Positions 28,379 through 37,732 of a stretch of 64,000 nucleotides of DNA are shown in pieces. The stretch covers positions 1-64,000 of the forward strand of contig NZ_JAIVKY010000003.1 in assembly GCF_020524325.1 (NCBI RefSeq). The letters are read 5' to 3'. Positions within the stretch are counted from its first letter, which is position 1. Each line of letters begins with the position of its first letter. Under the pieces are notes generated by a model, which was not told the origin of the DNA, did no database searches, and saw nothing but the letters and a program-made list of their open reading frames with translations. Both the position numbers and the translations under genes were made by a program. This DNA is from Sutcliffiella horikoshii. GTDB taxonomy: Bacteria; Bacillota; Bacilli; Bacillales; Bacillaceae_I.

Positions 28379-29317
28379 GTGAAAGTTGTTTCAAATATGG
28401 CTGACTTAATTGGAGATACTCCACTTGTCAAGTTGAACCGCATTGTGCCTGAAGGAGCGGCAACAGTATATCTAAAATTGGAATTCCAAAATCCTAGCGG
28501 CAGCGTAAAAGACCGAGCTGCGTTTAATATGATTATCCAAGCGGAAAAAGATGGCCTTATCAAACCTGGAGCAACCATCATTGAACCAACTAGCGGTAAT
28601 ACTGGGATTGGTTTGGCGATGAATGCCGCAGCAAGGGGATATAAAGCCATTTTAATCATGCCAGATACCATGTCAAAAGAGCGGATTAATTTACTAAAAG
28701 CATATGGTGCAGAGGTAGTATTAACACCAGGTGATGAAAAAATGCCAGGTGCAATCAAAAAAGCGCAGGAATTGGTGAAAGAAATTCCAAACAGTTTTAT
28801 GCCGATGCAGTTTGAAAACCACGCCAACTCCGATGCACACAGAAAGTCTACAGCACTCGAAATCATGAATGGGATGGAACAAATCGGCAAGCCATTATCC
28901 GCTTTCGTTGCCACTGCCGGTACAGGAGGAACTATTACTGGGACAGGAGAAGAGTTGAAAAAGCATTATAAAGGATTAACTGTTCATGTCGTGGAACCTG
29001 CGGGATCACCTGTTCTTTCCGGTGGGAAACCTGGGAAGCATAAGCTTGTTGGAACCAGTCCTGGGTTCATTCCAGATATCTTGAATCAGGAAGTATATGA
29101 TGAGATTTTCAAGATTAAAGATGAGGATGCATATGAGACTACTCGTAAGCTTGCTCGTCATGAGGGCATATTGGTTGGACCATCTTCAGGTGCTGCTTGT
29201 TATTCTGCGATTGAGGTGGCTAAAAGGTTAACTCCTGATGATGTTGTTGTATGTATCGCGTGCGATACGGGGGAAAGATATTTGTCTACGGACCTTTTTG
29301 ATTTTGAAAATGAATAA
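28379..29317 (+). CDS. ytkP: Cysteine synthase family PLP enzyme YtkP
   Basis: A 312-aa fold-type II PLP enzyme close to O-acetylserine sulfhydrylase. The PLP lysine is Lys44 in PSGSVKDRAAF, the substrate loop is EPTSGNTGIGLA, and the phosphate-binding loop is ATAGTGGTITGTG. It probably makes cysteine from O-acetylserine and sulfide, though B. subtilis CysK is encoded elsewhere, so this paralogue may prefer another acceptor. The frame runs up to a TTG at 28367, but the GTG at 28379 is better placed after AGAAAGG and gives the normal family length. Confidence 0.9.
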   Translation: MKVVSNMADLIGDTPLVKLNRIVPEGAATVYLKLEFQNPSGSVKDRAAFNMIIQAEKDGLIKPGATIIEPTSGNTGIGLAMNAAARGYKAILIMPDTMSKERINLLKAYGAEVVLTPGDEKMPGAIKKAQELVKEIPNSFMPMQFENHANSDAHRKSTALEIMNGMEQIGKPLSAFVATAGTGGTITGTGEELKKHYKGLTVHVVEPAGSPVLSGGKPGKHKLVGTSPGFIPDILNQEVYDEIFKIKDEDAYETTRKLARHEGILVGPSSGAACYSAIEVAKRLTPDDVVVCIACDTGERYLSTDLFDFENE

Positions 29318-29320
29318 ACG

Positions 29321-29355
29321 AAAAGACCCTTGGCTGCAGTAGCTGAGGGTCTTTC
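29321..29355 (+). terminator. Intrinsic terminator of ytkP
   Basis: Stem AAAGACCCT / AGGGTCTTT with an inner GGCT/AGCT pairing, just past the stop codon. Confidence 0.8.
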
Positions 29356-29376
29356 GCTACAGAGTTTTTAAACACC

Positions 29377-29505
29377 GCTGTGGCTTTCCACAAATGGCTT
29401 CGCCTTCCTAGGGGCGCTGCTGGAGCCTCCTCGGCTACGCCTGTGGGGTCTCCACCTAGCGCTATCTCCCTCAGGAGTCTTCGCCTTTTGCTCCAATCCA
29501 CAGCT
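29377..29505 (-). repeat. Dispersed ~126-bp palindromic element, copy D
   Basis: Ends GCTGTGG / CCACAGC, inner AAATGGCTTCGCC and TTCGCCTTTTGC, core GAGCCTCCTCGG and GGGGTCTCC. It lies with partial copy E in the gap between ytkP and the MFS gene, in the same orientation. Confidence 0.9.
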
Positions 29506-29533
29506 AGAAATCACTCTATATTTCTGTTTTTCA

Positions 29534-29613
29534 GAGTCTGTCTTCGCCTGTAGGGTCTCAAGTCTACCGCTACCTCCCGCCGGAGTCGAGTGCCTTCCGC
29601 TCCAATCCACTCA
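29534..29613 (-). repeat. Dispersed palindromic element, partial copy E
   Basis: Only the second half of the element is present (TAGGGTCTCAAG, CCTCCCGCCGGAGTCGAGTGCC, ending CTCCAATCCACTC is its order, split here into short pieces). The first half with the GAGCCTCCTC core is missing, so this is a truncated copy directly behind copy D. Confidence 0.75.
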
Positions 29614-29624
29614 TTTTTATAAAC

Positions 29625-30803
29625 TTATGATGCTTGTGCGAGTTGTTTTTTCTCGGCTTGGTTGATCATCATGATGAAGAAGAGTCCGCACATTGTAAGG
29701 AGGCCGAAGAACAAATAGACATGTGCAACGGAATAATACTCTGCAATAAAGCCGCCAAAGAACGTACAGAACCAACTTCCCAGCCCGTTACCGACAGCAG
29801 TGTATAAAGAAACCGCTGTAGCACGAGCAGAGGTTGGAGCAATATCCCGAACAAACTGGAGTGCTGCAGGAATGAAAAGCCCAACAGAGAATCCTTGTGC
29901 AATGGTCGTCGCGTATACCACATACAACGGCGGCTCGAAGAAATAAAGCACCCAACGTATCATCGCAATCGAAGCAGCACTAATCATGATTGTGTGAAGT
30001 CCAAAGCGGGCGATCCACTTTCCTGCCACCCTCATAAATGGCGCCTCACTTCCGGCAGCGAGCAAGAAGGCTATTCCGACACCTGTCACCGTTCCACCGA
30101 TATCAGTTATGAATAATCCAAAATAAAAATTATTAGCAAAAACCGGACCGAAAATTAGGAAAGTCGTCACAAGGAACATCACAAATTTAGGCAACTTCAT
30201 GAGCGTTCCAATACCATCCCGAACATTTACACTGATTGCTTGACTTTCTTTCGGCAGGAAGCTCGATACCACCGTACCTAGCAATAAAGCTATCGCAAAA
30301 GTAAAGAAAATTACTTTTAAGGAAAAGAAATCAGAAAGCCACCCTGCCACGAGGACGGCGACTGCAAAACCTATCGCTCCCCATAATCTGATGGAACCGT
30401 AATTCCCTTTTGTCCTCTGAACATAATTAAGGGTGATGCTGTCTGAAATGGGAACAAGGGCACTCTGCGTAACAGCCAACAGAAACGCCACGGCAAGAAG
30501 TGCTCCATAGCTTTCCATAAAGGAAAAGGCGATCCCTGTTACCGCTGTGAGAAACAGCGTCCAGAGGAGAATTTGTTTTGGTCTTTGGGTATAGTCACTA
30601 AAGACTCCCCACAAAGGCTGCACGAATATCATTACAACAGGACTAATCGACATAATCATCCCAATTTGTGATCCGCTTAATCCCACATCTTCTTTTAAAT
30701 ATACGGTCAGCAATGGGAATAGAGCCCCAAAGCTGAAAAATGTTAAAAAGTAAAAACTGTAAAAATAGCGAGTTGTTTTGTCTTTCATAGAGGCAGTACT
30801 CAT
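29625..30803 (-). CDS. MFS transporter
   Basis: A 392-aa protein with 12 predicted membrane helices. It belongs to the MFS_1-like/nucleoside or sugar H+ symporter group by its opening YFYSFYFLTFFSFGALFPLLTVYL and the helix 2-3 loop GVFSDYTQRPKQ. The substrate cannot be predicted. No neighbour suggests one: it sits between the repeats D/E and pepV and appears monocistronic. Confidence 0.85.
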   Translation of the reverse strand: MSTASMKDKTTRYFYSFYFLTFFSFGALFPLLTVYLKEDVGLSGSQIGMIMSISPVVMIFVQPLWGVFSDYTQRPKQILLWTLFLTAVTGIAFSFMESYGALLAVAFLLAVTQSALVPISDSITLNYVQRTKGNYGSIRLWGAIGFAVAVLVAGWLSDFFSLKVIFFTFAIALLLGTVVSSFLPKESQAISVNVRDGIGTLMKLPKFVMFLVTTFLIFGPVFANNFYFGLFITDIGGTVTGVGIAFLLAAGSEAPFMRVAGKWIARFGLHTIMISAASIAMIRWVLYFFEPPLYVVYATTIAQGFSVGLFIPAALQFVRDIAPTSARATAVSLYTAVGNGLGSWFCTFFGGFIAEYYSVAHVYLFFGLLTMCGLFFIMMINQAEKKQLAQAS

Positions 30804-30843
30804 GATAAATCCTTCTTTCTTCTCGTCAAGTAAAGGAAAAAGT

Positions 30844-30880
30844 AAAAGGCTACCGCCCCCTTGGGGAAGTAACCTTTACA
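30844..30880 (-). terminator. Intrinsic terminator of pepV
   Basis: Minus-strand stem AAAGGTTAC / GTAGCCTTT with inner CCCC/GGGG and a TTTT tail, between pepV and the MFS gene. Confidence 0.75.
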
Positions 30881-30911
30881 TTCTACCATATTTATACTTC
30901 GGATAAATATG

Positions 30912-32327
30912 TTATTTCGCTAATTCATAGATAGCTTGTGCATAGATGGCAGTCGCCTTGATGAGATCCTCAATGAAAATATGCTCATCTTTTTGATGCG
31001 CTACATCCTCCCTGCCAGGGAAAAGCGGACCAAAGGCCACCCCAGCTTCAAGCGATCTCGCATATGTTCCACCACCGATGGACAATAACTCTGCCTTCTC
31101 CCCCGTTTGTTCCTCATAAACCTTTTGAAGAGACTGGATAAGCTCGTGATCCTGTGGCACATGATGCGCGGGAGAAACATTGAATTTATTCACGTCAAAG
31201 CAATACGCCTCTGCCTCTTTACGCAACTGCGCTTCCACTTCCTTTGTATCGCATGTAACAGGAAAGCGAATGTTTACCCCTAAAGTGCCGACAGATGCTT
31301 CACGGTCATAACGGTAAACACCTGTGTTGATGGTGAGGTCTTCTGTAACCTCGTCATGGAAGTTAATGTTTAGCTTCTTCCCGCGGGAATCAAATGCCAG
31401 CTTTTCACTAATAAAACCAACATAGGATGCGCCACTTGCATCGAGTCCTACAGAATGGAGGAAGTTCGCTAAGTGGTATCCTGCATTTGTACCATTATCC
31501 GGTTCCATTGCGTGAGCAGAAACACCTTTAATGTTAAGGAACAGAGCACTTCCTTCCTTCGTAAAGCCACCCTCAATTCCTTTTTCTGAAATGTAATCAT
31601 TAAAAGCGTGAGTGATTGTGTCCATTCCCTCAGCTACTTCAAGTGAGGCTTTAGCATGATCTGGCACCATATTCAATCGGCGGCCTGATTCAAACGTCAA
31701 CAAAGTGTTCTTTGAAGATACCATCTCCTCTTTGAAATTAAGCCGGAGTTGGATATCCCCTATTCCTTTTTCCGCATAGATAATCGGAAAATCTGCGTCA
31801 GGCGCAAACCCCATTGTAGGCATTTCTTCATGTTTAAAATAATGGTCAACACACTGCCAGTTGCTTTCCTCGTCTGTACCGATAATGATGCGCACACGTT
31901 TAGATAAAGGTAGATCCAGGTCTTTGACTATTTTTAGAGCATAATAAGCCGCCATGGTTGGGCCTTTATCATCCATCGCTCCACGTGCAAAGATTTTCCC
32001 ATCACGAATGGTGGCACTGAACGGTTCATCTGTCCAGCCATCCCCCTCTGGCACTACATCCACATGACAAAGGATCCCAACAAGTTCTTCTCCTTTGCCG
32101 TGTTCGATATGACCAGCATAATGGTCAACATTTTTTGTAAGAAAGCCATCCGCTTCCCCTTTATGTAATAAAAATTGAAGTGCCTCTTCTATTCCTTTTC
32201 CAAAAGGAGCTTCCGGGCTTGCTTCTTCTTCATTCAAGACACTATTAATTTGTAAGAATTCCTGTGTATCTTTTATTAAGGTATCTTTTCTTTTCTCCAC
32301 TTCTTCTAACCAATTGATATTTCCCAT
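30912..32327 (-). CDS. pepV: Dipeptidase PepV
   Basis: A 471-aa cytoplasmic zinc dipeptidase of the M20 family. Metal ligands and catalytic residues appear in GILCHVDVVPEGDGW (His, Asp), FARGAMDDKGP (bridging Asp), GTDEESNW (catalytic Glu) and a late His in GPLFPGREDVAHQKDE. The long lid domain fits PepV. It completes peptide utilisation. In B. subtilis the homologue is ytjP. It is downstream of ythPQ with a 7-bp gap, so it is probably in their operon. Confidence 0.93.
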   Translation of the reverse strand: MGNINWLEEVEKRKDTLIKDTQEFLQINSVLNEEEASPEAPFGKGIEEALQFLLHKGEADGFLTKNVDHYAGHIEHGKGEELVGILCHVDVVPEGDGWTDEPFSATIRDGKIFARGAMDDKGPTMAAYYALKIVKDLDLPLSKRVRIIIGTDEESNWQCVDHYFKHEEMPTMGFAPDADFPIIYAEKGIGDIQLRLNFKEEMVSSKNTLLTFESGRRLNMVPDHAKASLEVAEGMDTITHAFNDYISEKGIEGGFTKEGSALFLNIKGVSAHAMEPDNGTNAGYHLANFLHSVGLDASGASYVGFISEKLAFDSRGKKLNINFHDEVTEDLTINTGVYRYDREASVGTLGVNIRFPVTCDTKEVEAQLRKEAEAYCFDVNKFNVSPAHHVPQDHELIQSLQKVYEEQTGEKAELLSIGGGTYARSLEAGVAFGPLFPGREDVAHQKDEHIFIEDLIKATAIYAQAIYELAK

Positions 32328-32334
32328 TTAATCA

Positions 32335-33471
32335 TCACCTCATTAGAAAATGAAATAGCGTATTCATCATAAGCACAAAACCGACCAATCCGACAGCCGG
32401 ATAATACAGCCATCTTGTTACCAGATCTTGATAGTGCTCTTGAATCAGCTTCTTTCCCTTATGCATATTCAAAAAGGGATGTCCCACCAATTCATCATAT
32501 ACTATATTTAACCATTCTTTTAGAAAAAAGAAAAACGCCATAAACAAGCCAAATGTCATCCACAACGGTAGATACCCCATGACAGCAACCGTGATACCGA
32601 TAATTTGCAAGTACGAAAATATATGACGGGAATTCCGCAACAGGTATTTAAAGAATAATTCCGTCAAGGCACTGTGCGGACTCCTGTCTTCAATTATCCT
32701 TTGCGAACGTCTGAAGAATAAAGGCTTGGTCCGCTCTGAAGAACGCGGAACATGCACATATTCTGACGCATAGAAAATCATCCCAACATATTTTTGCCGG
32801 ATCTTTTCATTATGTGCCATATCCACCATAAAACTCTCCGTTCGCAAGTAAAGGATAAAAAAGACGATCAACCCGAGCAGAAGGAGAACAGTCGATACGA
32901 TCCACATATATTGATCAACCGTCAGGTAAACAAGTAGTCCTAGAAATAGAAACAATGTAAAAGTAATAACCTTCCGCTTCCACCCTGACCAATGCAAATC
33001 TATCAATTTTCCCAGCATGGTAATGAATAGAAACAGCACAAGATAAAACGTTATCCATTCCAATAACGGCAGTTTATACGGACTGATTGCCTCTATTAAC
33101 AAATATGTAAGAATAGCAATTAGAACGGCTTTTATAATATTCAATCCCGTGCTCGCTATCACACCCCACTTTTTCAACCCTAGCAATAAATCTCTTCGGT
33201 GGATAAAAAAGTACATATCCGCCCGTTGATAAAATACTCGAATGGTCCCCGTCCAAGCAAGATAATAGATAGCAAAAAGCGTTAATCCGTATGGCATTTC
33301 CTGAAGCAATTCAATGAAACTCGGAAACATATCATAAATCATGGCGGCAACGAATAATAATGTAAGGAAAATATAGACCAAGATCGTCCAATCAATAACA
33401 GCTTTGGTGTTTTTCCACTGATACTGACGCTCTTGTTTAAGTCGCTCCTTGTATAAGTGGAATGCCGTCAT
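32335..33471 (-). CDS. ythQ: ABC transporter permease YthQ (EcsB-like)
   Basis: A 378-aa membrane protein of the EcsB type, with six or more hydrophobic segments (for example VIDWTILVYIFLTLLFVAAMIY, written here without full context) and basic cytoplasmic loops such as RRSQRII. It forms the membrane half of the YthPQ ABC transporter. The frame extends to 33537, but the ATG at 33471 overlaps the stop codon of ythP as ATGA, the expected coupled start. B. subtilis ythP-ythQ-ytjP(pepV) has the same order. Confidence 0.9.
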   Translation of the reverse strand: MTAFHLYKERLKQERQYQWKNTKAVIDWTILVYIFLTLLFVAAMIYDMFPSFIELLQEMPYGLTLFAIYYLAWTGTIRVFYQRADMYFFIHRRDLLLGLKKWGVIASTGLNIIKAVLIAILTYLLIEAISPYKLPLLEWITFYLVLFLFITMLGKLIDLHWSGWKRKVITFTLFLFLGLLVYLTVDQYMWIVSTVLLLLGLIVFFILYLRTESFMVDMAHNEKIRQKYVGMIFYASEYVHVPRSSERTKPLFFRRSQRIIEDRSPHSALTELFFKYLLRNSRHIFSYLQIIGITVAVMGYLPLWMTFGLFMAFFFFLKEWLNIVYDELVGHPFLNMHKGKKLIQEHYQDLVTRWLYYPAVGLVGFVLMMNTLFHFLMR

Positions 33472-34181
33472 TTTTCCTGTTCCCTTGCAGATAAGGTGTA
33501 GAAACAATCTAGCAGGGAAGCACGTGGAAGTTGGCAATTTGATTGTATGTCATGTAGGGTCCCTTCTGCTTTCTTGCGCCCGTCAGCCAATAGAATGAAC
33601 CTGTCACAAATCTTTTCCGCCGTATCCAGAACATGGGTACACAACAAGATGCCGACACCCCTAGCCTGTTCCTGATGAAAAAGCTCTAGAAGCTGCTTAG
33701 TAGCAATCGGATCAAGCCCAATAAAAGGTTCATCCACAATGTATAAAGAAGGCTTAGACATGATGGCAAAAATCAACATCGCTTTTTGCTGCATCCCTTT
33801 TGAGAAGGTAGCCGGAGACTCATGAATGACTTCTTCCAGACTGAACAAATTCAATAGTTCCTCCACTCGTTCTTTCCACACCTTTTCATCTATCTCTAGT
33901 AAAGATGCCATCAAATCTATATGCTCCCATAACGTCATATCATAATAAAATACTGGTTTCTCAGGAATATAGGCATATGATTTATCAGGAGGAAGTGATA
34001 TCTCTCCTTCAAAAAAAGGATTTAACCCAAGCAAGGTCTTGATAGTCGTACTTTTACCAGCACCGTTTGGGCCAATCAATCCTACCATTTCACCTTTAGA
34101 AACCGTAAAATCAATATTCTGCACAACAGACATATCATCATCATATCCTGCTTTTTCTAAAAGTAATGTTAGTAGTTCCAT
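33468..34181 (-). CDS. ythP: ABC transporter ATP-binding protein YthP
   Basis: A 237-aa nucleotide-binding subunit. Walker A is GPNGAGKST (about 37-45), the Q-loop follows, the signature motif is atypical (FSKGMQQK instead of LSGGQ), and Walker B is LYIVDEPFIGLDP. The SKGM signature is usual for EcsA/bacteriocin-exporter-type ABC-2 ATPases, which fits the EcsB-like partner. An exported peptide or lipid is a guess only. ATGA overlap with ythQ. Confidence 0.92.
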   Translation of the reverse strand: MELLTLLLEKAGYDDDMSVVQNIDFTVSKGEMVGLIGPNGAGKSTTIKTLLGLNPFFEGEISLPPDKSYAYIPEKPVFYYDMTLWEHIDLMASLLEIDEKVWKERVEELLNLFSLEEVIHESPATFSKGMQQKAMLIFAIMSKPSLYIVDEPFIGLDPIATKQLLELFHQEQARGVGILLCTHVLDTAEKICDRFILLADGRKKAEGTLHDIQSNCQLPRASLLDCFYTLSAREQEK

Positions 34182-34478
34182 ATCGGCTCTCTCCTCTCAT
34201 CTGTCTAATACGATGCTTTAGGTCAAAAGTTTCATATTTTTCTAACAATTACTAGCAGAAAGTTGTCGAGTAGTGTAAAATAATGTATATAGATTCATAA
34301 TCTATTCTTTTTCTCTTAACACATCCAAGACTAAATGTTAATATTGTGTAAATTGCATCATTATTCTAGAATTTTTTCCACAAAATCGTGTACAATATAA
34401 ACTAACTTAATACCTAACACCTATCATCAAGAATTTAGCGAGTAGTACCATGTTAAATACCGGATAAGGAGTGGTTTT

Positions 34479-34700
34479 TTGAAGCCTTCAACTAACCGTA
34501 TGCTAACCCGTATTAAAGCCGTCTACATGTTTATTCATGAAAAGGGAACTGTCTCCACACAGCAGTTGGTCGATGAATTTGGGATCACACCCCGAACCGT
34601 CCAACGTGACTTAAATGTGCTGGCATTTAATGACCTGGTTCAAAGTCCAACGAAAGGTAAGTGGACTACTACGCAGAAAAAAGTTAGGTTGACTTCATAA
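34479..34700 (+). CDS. ytzE: Small DeoR-type HTH regulator YtzE
   Basis: A 73-aa protein that is almost entirely a DeoR-family winged helix: KGTVSTQQLVDEFGITPRTVQRDL is the HTH (quoted up to its key recognition helix). It lacks the sugar-binding domain of full DeoR regulators. TTG start after AAGGAG. The 297-bp upstream interval holds only its long AT-rich leader with a weak TACAAT -10; I call no promoter. Confidence 0.88.
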   Translation: MKPSTNRMLTRIKAVYMFIHEKGTVSTQQLVDEFGITPRTVQRDLNVLAFNDLVQSPTKGKWTTTQKKVRLTS

Positions 34701-34731
34701 GACTACATATAAAATTAATCAGATAACAATA

Positions 34732-34763
34732 AAGCCCCATTCCTTTTATTCGGAATGGGGCTC
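34732..34763 (+). terminator. Terminator between ytzE and ytzG, bidirectional
   Basis: Perfect stem GCCCCATTCC / GGAATGGGGC between convergent genes. Confidence 0.85.
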
Positions 34764-34770
34764 TTCATTT

Positions 34771-35481
34771 TTATCTTCGCTGCAATAGTTCCAATTCTTC
34801 ATCTGTCAGTTCCCGGTACTCACCAAGTTCAAGGTCTTCATCAAGTTTTAGTTCTCCCATGCTCAGACGTTTCAAGTAAGTTACTGTCTTCCCAACCGCT
34901 TGGAACATCCTTTTCACCTGATGGAATTTGCCTTCAACGATGGTGATCTCAATTTGTGATTCAGGACCTGCTTCAAGAATTTTCAGCTCAGCAGGCAATG
35001 TTTCGTAACCATCATCAAGCGTGACACCTTGTCGGAATGCTACAATATCCTCTTCCGACACTTCGCCATCAATTTTGGCATAATACGTTTTCGGTACATG
35101 CTTTTTCGGCGACAGCAATTGGTGCGCAAGCTGCCCGTCATTTGTTAAAAGAAGTAAGCCCTCTGTATCTTTATCCAATCGTCCAACCGGAAATGGCTCA
35201 AAGATTTTATCCTCTTCCTGCAAGATATCAACCACCGTTTCTTGACGGTGATCTTCTGTTGCAGATAACAGTCCAGGAGGCTTGTGCATCATCAGATAAA
35301 TGAACTCACGGTACTCCACGACATCATCATGTACCGTTACTTCCTGCACCTCCGGATCCACATGCACCTTCGCATCCTTTATTACATTTCCATCCACTTT
35401 TACCACACCGGTTTTCAGAAGCTTTTTCACTTCTTTTCGCGTGCCAAACCCGCTATTGGCAAGCATTTTATCCAATCTCAT
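34771..35481 (-). CDS. ytzG: 16S rRNA pseudouridine synthase, RsuA family
   Basis: A 236-aa pseudouridine synthase. It has an N-terminal S4 domain (MRLDKMLANSGFGTRKEVKK), then the catalytic core with FPVGRLDKDTEGLLLLTNDG, where the Asp of RLD is catalytic, and KTYYAKIDG. The family modifies U516 of 16S rRNA. The frame extends to 35502; the ATG at 35481 has AAAGGAG 9 bp upstream and gives the family start. It is next to ytgP with a 50-bp gap. Confidence 0.92.
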   Translation of the reverse strand: MRLDKMLANSGFGTRKEVKKLLKTGVVKVDGNVIKDAKVHVDPEVQEVTVHDDVVEYREFIYLMMHKPPGLLSATEDHRQETVVDILQEEDKIFEPFPVGRLDKDTEGLLLLTNDGQLAHQLLSPKKHVPKTYYAKIDGEVSEEDIVAFRQGVTLDDGYETLPAELKILEAGPESQIEITIVEGKFHQVKRMFQAVGKTVTYLKRLSMGELKLDEDLELGEYRELTDEELELLQRR

Positions 35482-35504
35482 ATTTCGTGCCGCTCCTTTC
35501 ATAG

Positions 35505-35534
35505 GGAAAGAGGCCCCTCTGACACGAGACCTCT
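35505..35534 (-). terminator. Possible terminator of ytgP
   Basis: Minus-strand stem AGAGG / CCTCT with a GAGACC-rich inner part and a short TTT tail; it includes the ytgP stop codon. Weaker than the others in the window. Confidence 0.45.
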
Positions 35535-37146
35535 ATTCTCTTTCTTTTCTATTTAAAAACGAAAAACGATTTCCGAACAAATACATTAACAGGTTACTTC
35601 TGTAGCTGAGTAAGAAGTAGATGCCCGCTCCGACTAATCCACTGACACCCACAACTATAATGGCTTGTAGACGGCCTTCGCTGTAAGGGACAACGCCTTC
35701 TAATAGTTGAAGAACTACTAGTACTGCAGCAATCATGATGACGTTGAAGATGGTCATGAGAAAACCACGTCTTAGCACCATGGAGTAATCAAATTCAGTA
35801 AATTTCTTAATAGCCCATAGATTTATCACAACACTGGCTGTATAGCCAATTGCCGTTGCAATGATAGAACCTTCCGCACCCATCAACAAAATAAGCGGAT
35901 AATTTAGGACCAGTTTCAATAGCAATCCAATCGCAAGTCCTACAACCGTATATTTCTGTTTGTTAATTCCTTGCAATACCGAGGCAGTAACGGTGAAAAT
36001 TGCCAATGGTATTGCGGTCGGCGCATACCAAGTCAATAATTGCCCACCTAATTCATCATAGGAAAAGAATGCTGCATATGCTGGTCCTCCGAGTAGGGAT
36101 AATCCTATACAAGCCGGTACAGTCAAGAAAAGCAATATTTGCAAAGTCACACTAAGCTGTTTTTGCAAACTTTGTTGCTGACCATTTGTAAACGACTTTG
36201 TTATAGCAGGAAGGAGACTCAGTGCAAAAGCAGTTGCAAGAGTAATTGGAATCATTATCAACTTCTGACCATAGTTGTTGATAATTCCAAATGCGGTGTC
36301 TGCGTAGGTTGCAGTAAATCCTGCTAACACCATTGCATCATTAAAAGAAAATGTATCTATTAATTGATAAAGGGGCATGGCCAATCCCACGAAAACGAAT
36401 GGCATGGCATAGGAAATCAGTTCCTTATACATATCTTTATAAGAAAGATCCACTGTCTCCGGGTCTTTTTCCAGCATAGAGTCCAAATTCTTTTTCCGAC
36501 TAAACCAGTACCAAACTAATACGACAAGACCTCCAACGGCCCCAATAAAAGCAGCAAATGTTGCAAAGCCAATCGCAACAGTCATATCCCCTTTTAAAAC
36601 TTCGAGTATGAAATATAGACTTCCCAATAGGAAAACAATTCTTACTAGCTGTTCCACAACTTGAGAAATTGCCGTTGGGCCCATGGATTCATACCCTTGA
36701 AAAAACCCACGAATCAAACTCATGATAGGAACTACCAGCAAAGCCACGCTAACCATTCTAACGACAAAAGTAATATCTTCATAACTATGTTTACCTTCTT
36801 CTATGATCAGAGGAGAAAGGTATGGTGCCAATAGAAACAACGTTAAAAACGAAACAACTCCTGTAATACTCATGACCAAAATACCAGAACGGAAAAGTTT
36901 CCTGCCAACACTATACTCTCCTAAAGCATTATACTTTGCGACAAACTTGGAGACTGCGAGCGGAACACCGAGTGTGGCAATACTTAAGAAAACAGAATAT
37001 AACACATACGCATACGAATAAAGAGCTCCTCCATCATTACCAACCATAGCATGAAACGGAAAGATATAAACTAGACCAAGTACCCGTGACAGCATCGTTC
37101 CAACTGTCAAAATCAAGGTACCTCTCAATATATTAGATGTTGACAT
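35533..37146 (-). CDS. ytgP: Lipid II flippase-like polysaccharide transporter YtgP
   Basis: A 537-aa MOP-superfamily protein with 14 expected helices, of the MurJ/SpoVB/YtgP group. The opening ILRGTLILTVGTMLSRVLGLVY is characteristic. YtgP homologues can flip lipid II in peptidoglycan synthesis; B. subtilis has several partly redundant members, so this one may serve cell wall or capsule polymers. Start ATG after AGGTAGGG. Appears to be transcribed ahead of ytzG. Confidence 0.92.
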   Translation of the reverse strand: MSTSNILRGTLILTVGTMLSRVLGLVYIFPFHAMVGNDGGALYSYAYVLYSVFLSIATLGVPLAVSKFVAKYNALGEYSVGRKLFRSGILVMSITGVVSFLTLFLLAPYLSPLIIEEGKHSYEDITFVVRMVSVALLVVPIMSLIRGFFQGYESMGPTAISQVVEQLVRIVFLLGSLYFILEVLKGDMTVAIGFATFAAFIGAVGGLVVLVWYWFSRKKNLDSMLEKDPETVDLSYKDMYKELISYAMPFVFVGLAMPLYQLIDTFSFNDAMVLAGFTATYADTAFGIINNYGQKLIMIPITLATAFALSLLPAITKSFTNGQQQSLQKQLSVTLQILLFLTVPACIGLSLLGGPAYAAFFSYDELGGQLLTWYAPTAIPLAIFTVTASVLQGINKQKYTVVGLAIGLLLKLVLNYPLILLMGAEGSIIATAIGYTASVVINLWAIKKFTEFDYSMVLRRGFLMTIFNVIMIAAVLVVLQLLEGVVPYSEGRLQAIIVVGVSGLVGAGIYFLLSYRSNLLMYLFGNRFSFLNRKERE

Positions 37147-37223
37147 AAAATCCCTACCTACTATTTGTAACTTTTTGTCTAACCTTTGTATTTTAGCACA
37201 CTTCTTATTGCAGAAGCACTATT

Positions 37224-37604
37224 TTACCATCCCGCCAGTAAACTTCTAGTTAGTGAAATCTTTGGAAAAGATAGATATGGCGTATCCTCTTTCAGATTCT
37301 CCATATGCTCTGCTGTGATGACTACAGTAAATTCGCTATACGCATCCGCATCCAGTAAGAGGACACCTGCTTCTTTTTGACTGAAGATAAGTCCGAATTC
37401 TTCTTGATTGTTTAGTTGGATACAAAGAACATAGGCTTCCATTTCCTTTTCATAAAGCCATGTATAAGAAAACTTATGTATATTAGTGGTCATTTCTATG
37501 GGAAGGGTCGGGACCGAGAGCAACAGGACGGGGATTCCATTTTCCTCTGTCCAGCCACCGTCATACGGAATGTGTGCTTCTGAAAGATTTGGTGAATATG
37601 TCAT
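37224..37604 (-). CDS. Hypothetical protein
   Basis: A 126-aa soluble, mostly beta-strand protein that I do not recognise. It opens MTYSPNLSEAHIPYDGGW and contains VYLCIQLN-type strands and LLLDADAY. A good AAAAGGGG ribosome binding site 6 bp ahead of the ATG and codon use like its neighbours support it as real. It lies between ytgP and divergent ytfP, and looks monocistronic. No function is offered. Confidence 0.7.
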   Translation of the reverse strand: MTYSPNLSEAHIPYDGGWTEENGIPVLLLSVPTLPIEMTTNIHKFSYTWLYEKEMEAYVLCIQLNNQEEFGLIFSQKEAGVLLLDADAYSEFTVVITAEHMENLKEDTPYLSFPKISLTRSLLAGW

Positions 37605-37732
37605 GGGATACCCCTTTTCTTTAAATTGTAATCTACTTGAAAATCATACGGAATGTTGCTCTTTTTGTCCAACAAGAGAATAGAGGGTATAATAGGCAAC
37701 ATGTAAGCAAAATATAGTTGGTTGGTGAAAAA